Shown: positions 1 to 9,213, counted from the first letter of the stretch. The stretch is 64,000 bases of DNA from Nostoc sp. LEGE 12450 (GCF_015206895.1 NZ_JADEXU010000011.1:23821-87820), one strand, 5' to 3'. A program made the numbers and translations. The notes: generated by a model not told the origin, from the letters alone.

Positions 1-3
1 GGT

Positions 4-1011
4 TTGGGGATTTTCTTTTTAATCCCATTGGGCGATAAAATCAACAAGAAAAAATTAATTCTTTGCTTACTGATAAGTTTATTCTGTTTATTGATATTGA
101 TGACGTTTTCACAAAACATCATTGAAGTTTGGATATTGAGCGTAGCAATTGGGATTGCGACAGTCTCCGCTCAGATTATTCTTCCTTTAGCAGCAAGTAT
201 AGATAGAGTAACTACAGGCCAAACCGTAGGCAATATTTTTACTGGTATATTGATTGGAGTTTTAGGAGCAAGGGTTTTTAGTGGATATATTTCTGAATGG
301 TTGAATTGGCGTTATGTATATGGATTTTCGGCAGGAATGATTTTAATTGTTATTGTTTTACTAAATACATATTTGCCTAGTATAAAAAATGAATTTAATG
401 GTTATTATTTGGAGTTATTAAGTTCAACAATTCACCAGTTAAAACGTTTTTCATTATTAAGAGAAGCGTCTTTAATTAGCGGGTTATTGTTTGGTGTCTT
501 TTGCTCATTTTGGACAACGCTGACTTTCCATTTAAGCGGAGCGCCTTTTAATTTTAAATCTGACACAATTGGGATGTATGGCTTTGTAGCGATCGCAGGT
601 GCATTGATGGCACCAGTTTTTGGTAAACTAGCCGATCGAGGTAACTCCCAACGTTCCTTGAGTATTGCTGTATCGATGGTGATTGCAAGCTTAGTAATTG
701 CTAAAACTGCTTCTAATTCTGCACTGGCGATCGCTGTTGCTGTATTGTTACTAGATGTAGGTGTACAGGCAATCCAAGTTACTAATGTCGCAAGAATATA
801 CAGTCTTGATGCTCAATCCAATAGTCGCATCAACACAGTTTACATGACTACCTATTTTATCGGCGGTGCTTTAGGTACTAGCATTGGTTTATTATGCTGG
901 AATCTTGGTGGCTGGAATTTGGTAACTTGGCAAATGTTAGTTTTTACTTTGCTTGGATTTTTTATTATCGTCAGACCTAAAAATATTACAACAAAAACAA
1001 ATAAAGAATAA
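4..1011 (+). CDS. MFS transporter, 5'-truncated by the window edge
   Basis: This is the C-terminal ~335 residues of a major facilitator superfamily permease, an inner-membrane secondary transporter. The frame is open to the first base, so the true start lies outside the window and the TTG at position 4 is not a start. The visible part has about nine hydrophobic helices, a cytoplasmic basic loop (DKINKKK) between the first two, and a second basic loop (GKLADRGNSQRS) typical of the MFS A-motif region at the start of the second half. The substrate cannot be read from the sequence. Drug or sugar efflux (AraJ/YnfM-like) is a guess. It is convergent with the minus-strand cluster that follows. Confidence 0.8.
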   Translation: MGIFFLIPLGDKINKKKLILCLLISLFCLLILMTFSQNIIEVWILSVAIGIATVSAQIILPLAASIDRVTTGQTVGNIFTGILIGVLGARVFSGYISEWLNWRYVYGFSAGMILIVIVLLNTYLPSIKNEFNGYYLELLSSTIHQLKRFSLLREASLISGLLFGVFCSFWTTLTFHLSGAPFNFKSDTIGMYGFVAIAGALMAPVFGKLADRGNSQRSLSIAVSMVIASLVIAKTASNSALAIAVAVLLLDVGVQAIQVTNVARIYSLDAQSNSRINTVYMTTYFIGGALGTSIGLLCWNLGGWNLVTWQMLVFTLLGFFIIVRPKNITTKTNKE

Positions 1012-1200
1012 AAAAATTGCCGTAACAAAGCCAAATCAAGCTGCTAAAAACTTTAGTTATTAGTAATACTATAATTATTCTCTATTACCTAGTTTTTCAC
1101 TGTACTGTAGACCAGCTTTTTTACCTATAAAATTTTGATTTTATTTTGTAGAAACATGCACACTAATTATTTTCCGAAAAAATGTGCATAACTTCCTTTA

Positions 1201-1252
1201 AGATATCGCTTTGCACCAATAACTAAATTTTCTCCTCATCAAAGCGATATCT
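1201..1252 (-). terminator. Hairpin downstream of the 54-aa small ORF
   Basis: A perfect 13-bp inverted repeat (AGATATCGCTTTG, 1201-1213, against CAAAGCGATATCT, 1240-1252) with a 26-nt loop lies 18 nt past the stop of the small minus-strand ORF. There is no strong T-run, so it may be an mRNA 3'-end stabiliser or a repeat rather than an intrinsic terminator. Confidence 0.4.
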
Positions 1253-1270
1253 AGAGACAATCAGCTTTTA

Positions 1271-1435
1271 TTACGAAAAACTGGGGATTTCAGAGTTAGA
1301 ATCTTTTGATGTTGCAGTAGAGCGCGATGGTGAAGTGTTTTGGCTTTTTTCAGACAGAATCACTAGCAATTTAGGCAGTGCAAGGCAAGCAACAGTATTT
1401 AGCAGCGTCAGTAATATACCATCGATTAAACTCAT
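1271..1435 (-). CDS. Small hydrophobic protein (54 aa), paralogue of 10312-10557
   Basis: I do not recognise this family. The ORF starts with ATG at 1435, preceded by AAGGA nine bases upstream, and ends with TAA at 1271. The first ~27 residues are hydrophobic (MSLIDGILLTLLNTVACLAL, then PKLLVIL), like a single membrane helix or an export/leader segment. The rest is polar and rich in Ser/Thr and ends IPSFS. Its N-terminus matches the 81-aa product at 10312-10557 nearly residue by residue (M-x-LID-x-ILLTLLN-x3-C-x-A-x-PKL), so this is real coding sequence rather than a chance ORF. It lies downstream of the radical SAM gene on the same strand, separated by ~340 bp of repeats. It could be a small membrane protein, a toxin-like peptide or a peptide substrate; nothing decides between these. 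Confidence 0.6.
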   Translation of the reverse strand: MSLIDGILLTLLNTVACLALPKLLVILSEKSQNTSPSRSTATSKDSNSEIPSFS

Positions 1436-1776
1436 GTGCGATCGTCCTTATTTCAAAATTGGTGTTTACTATATTTTTAGTTTGAAGCAAAATTAGTACA
1501 ATTGCTTCAAAGCAGCATTTTAATTTCTTTTATCGGTTATAAGCTAACTAAATATATTCTTATAATTTCAATTTGACTCATAAAATCTCTTTTCTCTCTG
1601 CGTCGCGCCAGTTGCTACAAGTCGGGGAACCCGCCCAACGCACTGGCTTCTCTGTGCCTCTGCGGTTAAAAAGTAATTAATTTAACCACAGAGGCAAGGC
1701 AGCGCGGTCTTGGGGGTTTCCCCCATGAGCGACTGCCGCGCAGAGAACACAGAGGTAAGAAGTGAAATTAGCTAAC
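1436..1776. repeat. Repeat-rich spacer between radical SAM gene and small ORF
   Basis: The spacer contains several short dispersed repeats. At about 1601-1650 is a GC-rich repeat (with GGGGAACCCGCCC) whose reverse complement recurs at about 50790-50835. At 1655-1694 is an inverted repeat, GCCTCTGCGGTTAAA against TTTAACCACAGAGGC. At about 1698-1742 a second GC-rich palindromic repeat includes GGGGGTTTCCCCC. No ORF is supported here. Such repeats are common in Nostoc intergenic DNA. Confidence 0.6.
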
Positions 1777-3294
1777 TTAAGTATATTTGAGAAGGCGTAA
1801 GCCCTCTAAGCGGAGAGCTTCAGGATATAGAGCTTTATAAATATTGCAATTTGGAGATTGAATATCATAACGGCCTGTAGCCTTAAACGTAGCCAAAGAG
1901 CAACCACCCGTACACCAGTATTTCCATTCACATGTACGACAGCCTTCTTTTTCCTCAACAGATAAATTCTGAATACCTGTTTTATCTTGTCGCACAACAG
2001 TTAAAGGATCTTGAGCGTCAACAGAGGATACAGTTTTATGTAGCTGCATCTGACATTTGGCAATTTGTCCTTGGTAATCAAATACAAGATAGCTTTGCCC
2101 AACTCCACAAGTTCGTTTATGAGGAGATGATAAATTAGCACGGTCAACTAATGAACCTAATAAGCTTCGATTAGGTAATTTTAATTCAATAACTTTGAAT
2201 GCTGCTAACATTCCCTGAATCATTCTAGATTCTTCTAGTTGCAAATCTTCGTAAGAAGCTGACAGTTCATTTTCACGATAAAAATTTAAACTAAAGGGCA
2301 GATTATGCTCCAATATCCATTCAATTAGATCGGGTAATCCTTCTGCATTGCGCCCGCTAATGGTGATGGAAATATCAGGTATTAGCCCATTTTGTAAAGC
2401 AATCTTAATACCTCGTTCAACATCTTGAAATGAACCCTTTCCGCCTGCATAATTTCGTTGGATATTGTGGAAATCTGATAATCCATCTAGTGAAATCATG
2501 AGACGCAGATTCAATATTTTAAGCATCTCGATAATCTCAGGTGTAATCAATGTTCCATTACTGAGAACAACTCCATCTAATATAATGCCTCTTTCTTTGC
2601 TAAGTGATTGAGCATATAAATGCAGTTCTTTAATTAAAGGAGAGCATAATAATGCTTCTCCTCCGGCATACTTTAGTTTGACGCGGCGGTAATTATTTAA
2701 GCTAGCAGAGCGAAATGTAGATTCAATAGCTGCTCTGCCTATATCTATTGACATATCCCTGGCTAAATGAGGAAGATAGCAGTAGTCACATCTTAAGTTA
2801 CAGCGATCGGTGATATGTAACCATGCAGATAAAGTTTCTGGTATTTCATTTAGGTTAAATGAGCTATTATTTTTAGGAACAATTAAACGGGCTTGATATA
2901 GTTCCTGAATAGCTGTCTGTAAGTCTGTTTGGTTAATGTGAAAATTCTCTTTTGTAATATCACCTAATTTATGAGGCTTTGTAAATATATTTCGTAAATA
3001 TAATGCGGATTGATTTAGAAGTACTACTTTATGATTAGTTCCATAACAGATAGAGTAAGTATCATCTAGATTCATTATTTGCGAATTGGGAGATATCACA
3101 AACTCTGTCTCAAATATCCCTAGGGATAATGATATATCTGAGCCTAATTCTGCTAAAGGGGATAAGTCACAGGCACAATCCCCTCCATCACAATCGCATT
3201 GTCCAGTTGGCACGCAGGTAGAATTGAGAGAAACTAAAATTCTGGGTCGATCAATTTTTTTACTAAGCATGAGAAGATGGCTGTTTTGTTGCAC
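1777..3294 (-). CDS. Radical SAM/SPASM enzyme with PqqD-like and Cys-rich N-terminus
   Basis: A 505-aa radical S-adenosylmethionine enzyme with the cluster motif CxxxCxxC (C165, C169, C172), a GGEALL segment at 211-216 that binds SAM, and a C-terminal SPASM-type cysteine set (C396, C414, C452, C455, C461, C465, C483) for auxiliary Fe-S clusters. Such proteins usually modify ribosomal peptides or protein side chains. Residues ~63-140 resemble a PqqD/RRE winged helix that binds a leader peptide. Upstream of it is an unusual Cys-rich stretch with five Cys in 16 residues (C27, C33, C35, C40, C42). The GTG start at 3294 overlaps the preceding TPR-ATPase gene by 32 bp. An in-frame ATG at 3270 would reduce this to 8 bp, and neither has a clear RBS. 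Translation is probably coupled to the ATPase gene. The substrate is unknown; the FxsB-like maturases of other TPR/NB-ARC clusters are the closest analogy I know. Confidence 0.85.
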   Translation of the reverse strand: MQQNSHLLMLSKKIDRPRILVSLNSTCVPTGQCDCDGGDCACDLSPLAELGSDISLSLGIFETEFVISPNSQIMNLDDTYSICYGTNHKVVLLNQSALYLRNIFTKPHKLGDITKENFHINQTDLQTAIQELYQARLIVPKNNSSFNLNEIPETLSAWLHITDRCNLRCDYCYLPHLARDMSIDIGRAAIESTFRSASLNNYRRVKLKYAGGEALLCSPLIKELHLYAQSLSKERGIILDGVVLSNGTLITPEIIEMLKILNLRLMISLDGLSDFHNIQRNYAGGKGSFQDVERGIKIALQNGLIPDISITISGRNAEGLPDLIEWILEHNLPFSLNFYRENELSASYEDLQLEESRMIQGMLAAFKVIELKLPNRSLLGSLVDRANLSSPHKRTCGVGQSYLVFDYQGQIAKCQMQLHKTVSSVDAQDPLTVVRQDKTGIQNLSVEEKEGCRTCEWKYWCTGGCSLATFKATGRYDIQSPNCNIYKALYPEALRLEGLRLLKYT

Positions 3295-6055
3295 GGATTC
3301 TAGTCAAAAACATTTGTTGATCGCACCATTCTTTGAGAGCTTTATTGTCTTGCCACTGATGTTTGAGTTGCTGGATTAGGGTTTTAGAAAGTTCTATAGG
3401 CAACCGTTCGATTTTCTTTTGCAGTAGATTTAACTCATGTTGGATTGAATAGGGGCCAAAACCTCCATCCTGGAAGATTTGGGGTATGCCTTGAGCATAT
3501 TTTACAAAGGCAAGATCGTAGTTCACCTGTTGAAATGCCACATCACCTTCTATCCGTAACATCCTACCAAAGTACAGTTGATAGGTATTTTGATATGGCT
3601 GGAAGCGATCGCTAAGTTCTCGTGCATAATCTGAAATATGCTCATAAGCTTTTACATAATAATCAAACTCTGCTTTCCCTACCAGGCTATCGATGGCATA
3701 CCGCCTGTCATTGTACTCTAGACTAGTGTGGTAAGAGCGATCGTTTAGTTTGAGAGCTTGTTCTTGCAAAGAGCGATCGCACTTTTGAAACCCAAGATGC
3801 CAGTAAACACTGGCCGTTTGGTGCCAAATTCCAGGCAATTCCTCTTCCAGTCCGTATTTTTCTGCCAGTTTCAGGCTTTTTTCTAAAGCATCTTGAGCTT
3901 GACTTAGCACATCTAGATCCCACTTTACCTGTGTTACATCCCAAACGGCTTCATTTACTACCTCGGCACTAAACCACTGATTTAAGCCTAAATGAAAGTA
4001 TGCCCTACACAATATTCGATTATCATCTTCCTCATTGTTGCAACGGCTTAACGCTCGTTCAAGTAGCTGTTTAGCTTTAACATAGTTCCCCTCATTTACC
4101 GAAATAGTCGCAGAGGCAATTTCGGCGTTGGCAATTTCGCGTTCAGTTTCCACACTCGACCACATATCAATAGCAGCCTTAAAACACTGTTCAGACTTGA
4201 TATAATTTTTTTGTAGTCCGTATAAATATCCCAAATTATTCTGAATACTAGCCATAACTTGAGTTAAGCCTTTGTTAGGATTGTCAACTTCCATAGCAGC
4301 ATCCCAACCTAGTTTGTAATATTTTTCAGCTTCGTTAAAATTGTTCAGTTGTCGATACAGATAACCAACTTGGTTCGCCACACCCGGAATCGCAGATGCT
4401 AGCTTTTTTCCTTGAACTAGAGATAAACACTTTTGCTGATATTTCAAAGCTTCATCATAAAGATGTAACTTAGCATTTAGCATTCCCAAGACATTGCAAA
4501 GGTCTGGTTGATGAGAAGAATTAGAAGATTTTTCTGCTAACATAGCCTCTAATTTTCTCACCTCATTTTCTGTTGTACCCTTGTCTTTTAGGGCGTGGAC
4601 AAGCTTTGCTTCAAAAATAATCAATTTAAATCTTTGATCGAAATTTAGCTCTTTTTCAAACTGTTTTACAACTGCCAATAATTGATTAACAAAGCTGAAT
4701 TTTTTTGACTGACTGCGGATCGTATTAGTAACTTCATGCCAAGTTTCAAAGCCGATAGTTGGGTCAGCCTCTAAAGCATTCCATAGCCATCGTATTGTAT
4801 TGAATTCTCGCAATTGTTTCAGTTCTTCAATTAGAAACTCAATATTAGCGGCTTTATTAGAATTATCAGAGTATAGTTGAACCTCCAATATCCTTTTCTG
4901 CGGCCCTAGCTGATAGTCTTTTTGCTCGAAATATTTGGCAGCAATGCGACTATCTCGTTTTCTCCATTCAAAATCTGGGTCAATATCTGGCCATACATAT
5001 CTATTAACTAAGTCTCGTACAATATCATGTAATGATATTTGATGACCACTCATTACTGGTTTGATAAAAAAGTAGCTCTGAGCATCAATAAATAATTTTT
5101 GAGCATCTTCTGTCGATAGTTCTAATAGATTAGCAATATCAGAACTATCTAATGGATAAATACGTGAAAGTAACAAGGTTAGCCTATCCATTGATGTCCG
5201 AAGCTGCGTAATATGTCGAACCATCTCAGCTTCAAATCCACCCGTTTTTTCCAACCTGGTTGGAATAGTTTTTATATCTTCAGTCTCTAACCAATCTGGA
5301 ATAACTTCTCGATAAGCATACTCTACTCCAAATTCAATCATAATCGGGCTACCACCAGAAAGAACTATGATTTTTTCAACTAAGTCTTTCCCAAGACTAA
5401 AATGAAGTTGCTCCTCTTTGGAAAGAATGTATCTCTGTACATCCTCATGAGTAAATTCATTTAACTCCAAATAGGTTAGTTCTGTTTCTGTGAACGACTT
5501 TTCCAAAATTTGACGAGCAATACTAGGGCGGCCTGCTAAAATCAATACGGCGTTATCTAGTTGCTGGCATAGATTACCAATATATTCCCAAACTTCCGCT
5601 CTTACCTCCGCTTGTCCTAACTTCTCAACTGTATCAATTAAAAATACTAATCTCTGTTGTTTAGATTTTCGATTAATTTCATCGACTAAAAACTTTTCAA
5701 GCTGTCTGCGTTCTTCTTGGTATGCAGTTTGACTGAGGTGGTTTTCATCTTCTCGTAGTTGTCGTAACCGGAGCAGCCATTCTTGATATGTATTATCATA
5801 CAATTGCTTGGCGATTTGAGTGCATAAATCTTCTGCATCATTAAAAACAGGAGTATCGCAATCAATAATTTCACTTGTTCCAATGTTTACTTGGTTGAGG
5901 CGGTTTTGTAATTCATTAAGCAACCAAGTTTTGCCAATTCCTCCTCTACCCTCCACTAAAACAACATGAAGCGTATTAGCTTCTTGAACAAGGGTAATAA
6001 TTCGATTTAGATGTTCTTCACGACCAACAAACTCTAATTTATCTATTTCAGACAT
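3263..6055 (-). CDS. NB-ARC/STAND-like ATPase with C-terminal TPR array
   Basis: A 930-aa signal-transduction ATPase. The N-terminus has a FVGREE box (residues 9-14), a Walker A P-loop GRGGIGKTW (36-44) and a Walker B strand LVFLIDT (136-142), followed by helical and winged-helix-like segments to ~350. From ~490 to ~900 it is made of tetratricopeptide repeats, for example around 515-550, 560-600 and 605-650. STAND ATPases of this plan act as ligand-gated switches: the repeats sense a ligand and the NTPase oligomerises to activate an effector. No effector domain is fused here, so the partner is probably encoded next to it (protease, second ATPase or radical SAM enzyme). The gene starts 14 bp after the upstream ATPase stop and overlaps the radical SAM gene at its 3' end, consistent with one operon. 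Confidence 0.85.
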   Translation of the reverse strand: MSEIDKLEFVGREEHLNRIITLVQEANTLHVVLVEGRGGIGKTWLLNELQNRLNQVNIGTSEIIDCDTPVFNDAEDLCTQIAKQLYDNTYQEWLLRLRQLREDENHLSQTAYQEERRQLEKFLVDEINRKSKQQRLVFLIDTVEKLGQAEVRAEVWEYIGNLCQQLDNAVLILAGRPSIARQILEKSFTETELTYLELNEFTHEDVQRYILSKEEQLHFSLGKDLVEKIIVLSGGSPIMIEFGVEYAYREVIPDWLETEDIKTIPTRLEKTGGFEAEMVRHITQLRTSMDRLTLLLSRIYPLDSSDIANLLELSTEDAQKLFIDAQSYFFIKPVMSGHQISLHDIVRDLVNRYVWPDIDPDFEWRKRDSRIAAKYFEQKDYQLGPQKRILEVQLYSDNSNKAANIEFLIEELKQLREFNTIRWLWNALEADPTIGFETWHEVTNTIRSQSKKFSFVNQLLAVVKQFEKELNFDQRFKLIIFEAKLVHALKDKGTTENEVRKLEAMLAEKSSNSSHQPDLCNVLGMLNAKLHLYDEALKYQQKCLSLVQGKKLASAIPGVANQVGYLYRQLNNFNEAEKYYKLGWDAAMEVDNPNKGLTQVMASIQNNLGYLYGLQKNYIKSEQCFKAAIDMWSSVETEREIANAEIASATISVNEGNYVKAKQLLERALSRCNNEEDDNRILCRAYFHLGLNQWFSAEVVNEAVWDVTQVKWDLDVLSQAQDALEKSLKLAEKYGLEEELPGIWHQTASVYWHLGFQKCDRSLQEQALKLNDRSYHTSLEYNDRRYAIDSLVGKAEFDYYVKAYEHISDYARELSDRFQPYQNTYQLYFGRMLRIEGDVAFQQVNYDLAFVKYAQGIPQIFQDGGFGPYSIQHELNLLQKKIERLPIELSKTLIQQLKHQWQDNKALKEWCDQQMFLTRIRATKQPSSHA

Positions 6056-6069
6056 AATAGGCTCCTGAG

Positions 6070-7728
6070 TTAATTATTTTGAATAGCTTCATCAAGCTTA
6101 TGAATTAAATATCTATACGGTGTATCATTATATTCGTCATTGTGAAGATAGTAATTTACAAGAAACTGGAATTCCCAGTCATGCTCTACTTCAGATTTAA
6201 GCGTAGACAGAAATTCATGGGTTTGCTCTCGGTCTGTATTGCGGAATATTCCAATAGTTTCTTCAACAGTTTCGTCAAAGAAAGTTTTGCGAAGTTCTTG
6301 TCTATAAGCTAAACTATCAGTACCATAATTGATAAATCCGGCATGTTGCTGAAGACTTTGAAAAAAATACTGCATTGACCAAGTTCCCGCCACCGCAGAA
6401 TCATTCTTAGATTTAAGCTCGTGAACATATTCCCAGCAAATTTGAGCTGCTTCACTACAAAGATTTTGGAAGCTATCAGGCGAACTTTCTCGGAGGAGAC
6501 CAATAACTAGTAGCCGACGGGTCATTCCATCTTTGATAATCGTTTTGTCACGGGTAAAAATTGATGTCTTTGTCAGTTCTGCGTTTAATTTAAAACTATC
6601 ATCGCTGAAAGGTAACTGAAATCTTCTAACGGCTTCCTTTAATATCCAATTACCATTTAGTATGGGAAATATACTCAGTTTTTCAATAGATTCATAGAGA
6701 TGATTATTTTCTTTAGTCAAGCTTTCTTTAATCTGATCTCTACAATGTTTCAGGGTTCTTTCCCATAATTTGCTACCATAACTTTTTAAAAATAAATTAA
6801 CTGTGTAACCACCACCTCTATAAGCTTTTAGGGCTTCAGCAATTCCCCCTGGATGTCCGCCAGTTAGATAAAGTAAGTGTCCTGCTAGTAGTGCAAGACT
6901 TTCAGAAGTCATCTCAATTGGCTTGAGATATTTTGTTGCGGTATCCTGAATTACTTCCCAATTAAAAGGCGAGAGGATTAGTTTAGGGAAAATCCGATCT
7001 GAGGGAAGATCGGTAAGACATCTGGCTGCAATTACAACTCGAAGACTCTTGGAATTATCTTTAAAGAATTGTAGTTCTTTCAAACACTTTTCAATTCTCC
7101 ATCCCAATTCTTTAAGCTGATCAAAAATTTCGTTTAAACGTTGTTTTTGTGGGGCATTTCCATCCAGATCGATTAGTAGTACAATACCTTTCTGTCCCTG
7201 CGATTGCCATTTAGCCCAATTTCTATGTAATAATAAACCTAAGCGTTCTCCCCAAGGCAACTCATTTCCTTCTTCAATCTGAAGATTGAGAGAAATAGCC
7301 AATTCTTTTTCTAAGTCTTCAATGTTTTGATCTCCAGACATGGAAGCATAAGCGCAACACCATTGTAATTCTTGAAAGCGCTTCTGGATCTGTTTGAGAA
7401 ATGCTGTTTTCCCGTAACCTTTAGGAGCCGTTATCAGACGATAAGTAGGAGAATTATTTGCTGTAATTTCAGTAATTGCAGCATCCCGATTAGTGAATGG
7501 TATTTTATCAGGATCAACTTGCTCTAGAGTTTCTTGATTTAGCTGGTTTAACTCTGAATCAGCTTTTTTTATTTCCTCAAATTTATTATCAAGTTGCCTT
7601 TGCAATTTATTTTTATCTACATCATTAACCGTCCATCCTATTTGGTCGCTGATACTTTCAATGTCACTTTTTAAACGGGCTATTAGCTGCTCAAGATACT
7701 TTTTTCGGAAATCTGAAGAATTTTTCAT
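6070..7728 (-). CDS. AAA-like P-loop ATPase with N-terminal adaptor helix module
   Basis: A 552-aa protein. Residues 11-63 form a charged helical hairpin that aligns without gaps to the C-terminus of the protease encoded just upstream (matching YLEQL, the SD pair, QRQ and SEL), so it looks like a shared docking or effector-associated module. A PFTNRDAAI box (77-85) and Walker A APKGYGKTA (101-109) follow, with Walker B VLLIDLD (183-189) and an arginine-rich VVIAARC strand later. The remainder is helical and unassigned. The domain plan fits the cyanobacterial AAA-like/STAND ATPases in which a death-domain-like adaptor precedes the NTPase. It starts 5 bp after the protease stop with no obvious RBS of its own, suggesting translational coupling. 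Specific function unknown. Confidence 0.75.
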   Translation of the reverse strand: MKNSSDFRKKYLEQLIARLKSDIESISDQIGWTVNDVDKNKLQRQLDNKFEEIKKADSELNQLNQETLEQVDPDKIPFTNRDAAITEITANNSPTYRLITAPKGYGKTAFLKQIQKRFQELQWCCAYASMSGDQNIEDLEKELAISLNLQIEEGNELPWGERLGLLLHRNWAKWQSQGQKGIVLLIDLDGNAPQKQRLNEIFDQLKELGWRIEKCLKELQFFKDNSKSLRVVIAARCLTDLPSDRIFPKLILSPFNWEVIQDTATKYLKPIEMTSESLALLAGHLLYLTGGHPGGIAEALKAYRGGGYTVNLFLKSYGSKLWERTLKHCRDQIKESLTKENNHLYESIEKLSIFPILNGNWILKEAVRRFQLPFSDDSFKLNAELTKTSIFTRDKTIIKDGMTRRLLVIGLLRESSPDSFQNLCSEAAQICWEYVHELKSKNDSAVAGTWSMQYFFQSLQQHAGFINYGTDSLAYRQELRKTFFDETVEETIGIFRNTDREQTHEFLSTLKSEVEHDWEFQFLVNYYLHNDEYNDTPYRYLIHKLDEAIQNN

Positions 7729-7733
7729 TGCAT

Positions 7734-8621
7734 TTAAATGGCATTAAGTTCGCTTTCTACTCGACCGAGTTCTTGGAGTATGGTGTTGATTTGGCGTTGA
7801 ATGATATTGCGATCGCTCGCCGCGAGTGTATAGTTAAGTTGGTTGTAAGCTGCTTCGTAGTCACTGCTTAGAACCTCAAAGCGTTGTTGCAAAGTCTTGA
7901 TTTTGAGTTGTTGTACCCGGCTGGGGCTATTCTGAGTATGTGTATTTGATGAAATCGGCAAGGTTATTTCATCCCATGCTTTGCTCAATACGTCCGCCGG
8001 AATCATGAAAGCAGTCTTGATATTTTCTCGCTGTTTCTCCGCCGCTACAGCCATACCAACCACTCCTGCAAGGGTTTCATCCCATATAGGCGCACCACTA
8101 AAGCCCGGTTCTATCCTGTAGCCAGTTACCTTACTATCTTCCAGTTGCACCCATCCCTTTCCTTGCCCGTCTCGCAACACCCCTGTAGACCAAACGCCAT
8201 CATTGTGTCCGTGAGGAAAACCAAATATGCGGAAAGGATGCCCCCAAACGTTACTAGCCCAGATGAGCTTGATAGGTTGGGCTTCATGAGGTAACTGCCC
8301 TTCTATTTGCAACCCGGCAATATCTTCAGGTTCGGAAGTTGATACATTGTTGACAACAGGTTGCCAAAAAACAACTTTAGCTTTTAGCTTTTGCCCCGAT
8401 GCAATTAAGGGGAAATCGAAGTAAATATCATGACTAGGAGCTTCAACTATATCTTCTGGTAAAGATAGAGCCGAGGTAACAACATGAGCGCATGTCAGGA
8501 TATAATTTTGACTTCGCCCTGACACTAAAAAACCTACACCAACTACCGCACCATTCGGATGAAAAATCCGAGCGATCGCTGATCTAAAAGCTGGAATATA
8601 ATTATCTGCAATCGATGCCAT
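7734..8621 (-). CDS. Trypsin-like serine protease with C-terminal adaptor module
   Basis: A 295-aa chymotrypsin-fold protease. The catalytic triad can be read as H46 in LTCAHVV, D100 in EPEDIAGL and S175 in GFSGAPIW. No signal peptide is present, so it is cytoplasmic, unlike DegP-type proteases. After the protease domain (to ~220) comes a linker and a coiled or helical module (243-295, with QQRFEVL and RQINTILQEL) that matches the N-terminus of the neighbouring ATPase. Proteases of this type with a Trypco partner are regarded as effectors of NTPase-gated conflict systems (established for the family; the role here is inferred). The gene begins 6 bp after the Trypco1 gene and ends 5 bp before the ATPase gene. 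Confidence 0.85.
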   Translation of the reverse strand: MASIADNYIPAFRSAIARIFHPNGAVVGVGFLVSGRSQNYILTCAHVVTSALSLPEDIVEAPSHDIYFDFPLIASGQKLKAKVVFWQPVVNNVSTSEPEDIAGLQIEGQLPHEAQPIKLIWASNVWGHPFRIFGFPHGHNDGVWSTGVLRDGQGKGWVQLEDSKVTGYRIEPGFSGAPIWDETLAGVVGMAVAAEKQRENIKTAFMIPADVLSKAWDEITLPISSNTHTQNSPSRVQQLKIKTLQQRFEVLSSDYEAAYNQLNYTLAASDRNIIQRQINTILQELGRVESELNAI

Positions 8622-8627
8622 ACGTTA

Positions 8628-8969
8628 TTATGCCTTGTCTTGCTTCCATTTCAAGGTAATTTCGTAGTTAGCCTCACCACCTACAGAAGTGAAAATTGCA
8701 CCCGCAACAGCATTTAACTTAATACCAAATTTCACCTCTACCTCATCGGCAGGTGTATTAAGCTGACTCAGTTTGATGATAATTGCTGAAGCTACAGGTT
8801 GTATTTGATCCAATACTTCATCAAATTTCTTTTTAGCTTCAACTACTATTTGCCCAGCATCTGGTCTAGCAACACGTACAAGAGAATTGCTATTTTCTGC
8901 CTCATCAACCTCAGCTAAAAACGTTGTGCCATCTTCTAGAGAAAACTCTGTGATTTGTTTTCGAATCAT
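8628..8969 (-). CDS. Trypsin-co-occurring domain 1 (Trypco1/CU044_2847) protein
   Basis: A ~113-aa single-domain protein. It shows the family layout: an N-terminal beta segment (ITEFSLEDGTTFLAEVDE), a central amphipathic helix (FDEVLDQIQPVASAII), then DEVEVKFGIKLNAVAGAI and a final beta strand (ANYEITLKWK). This family is found next to trypsin-like proteases, as here (6 bp upstream of one), and is thought to regulate or guide the protease. An extended frame starts at a TTG at 8990, but the ATG at 8969 follows a weak AGGT and gives the usual family N-terminus (MIRKQITEF), so I chose it. It is the first gene of the five-gene block. Confidence 0.8.
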   Translation of the reverse strand: MIRKQITEFSLEDGTTFLAEVDEAENSNSLVRVARPDAGQIVVEAKKKFDEVLDQIQPVASAIIIKLSQLNTPADEVEVKFGIKLNAVAGAIFTSVGGEANYEITLKWKQDKA

Positions 8970-9048
8970 GGTAAAACCTGTAATTTTCAATTAATAGTTG
9001 AATGTGTAAATAATCAAGATATTTTGCCGAAGTTTTTTGGACATAATC

Positions 9049-9186
9049 CAATACGGTTCAGTTAAGGTTAAAACTCCTTATCAAAGTCAATTTTTTAACG
9101 TAGACGCGGAGCGGCTTGCCGCAGGCTACTGCCAAGGACGCAAAGAGCGCAAAGAGAAGGAAGAAATGCTTAACTGAACTGTATTG
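9049..9186. mobile_element. MITE-like element, 18-bp TIRs, 10-bp target duplication
   Basis: Terminal inverted repeats CAATACGGTTCAGTTAAG (9049-9066) and its complement at 9169-9186 (one mismatch) enclose 138 bp with no coding capacity. Directly outside them GGACATAATC occurs on both sides (9039-9048 and 9187-9196), a perfect 10-bp target duplication. The interior contains a GC-rich repeat (9098-9129) that recurs inverted at 48663-48692. It lies upstream of the Trypco1 gene and could affect its promoter. Confidence 0.8.
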
Positions 9187-9213
9187 GGACATAATCTTCT
9201 TTTCATCTAAGGG

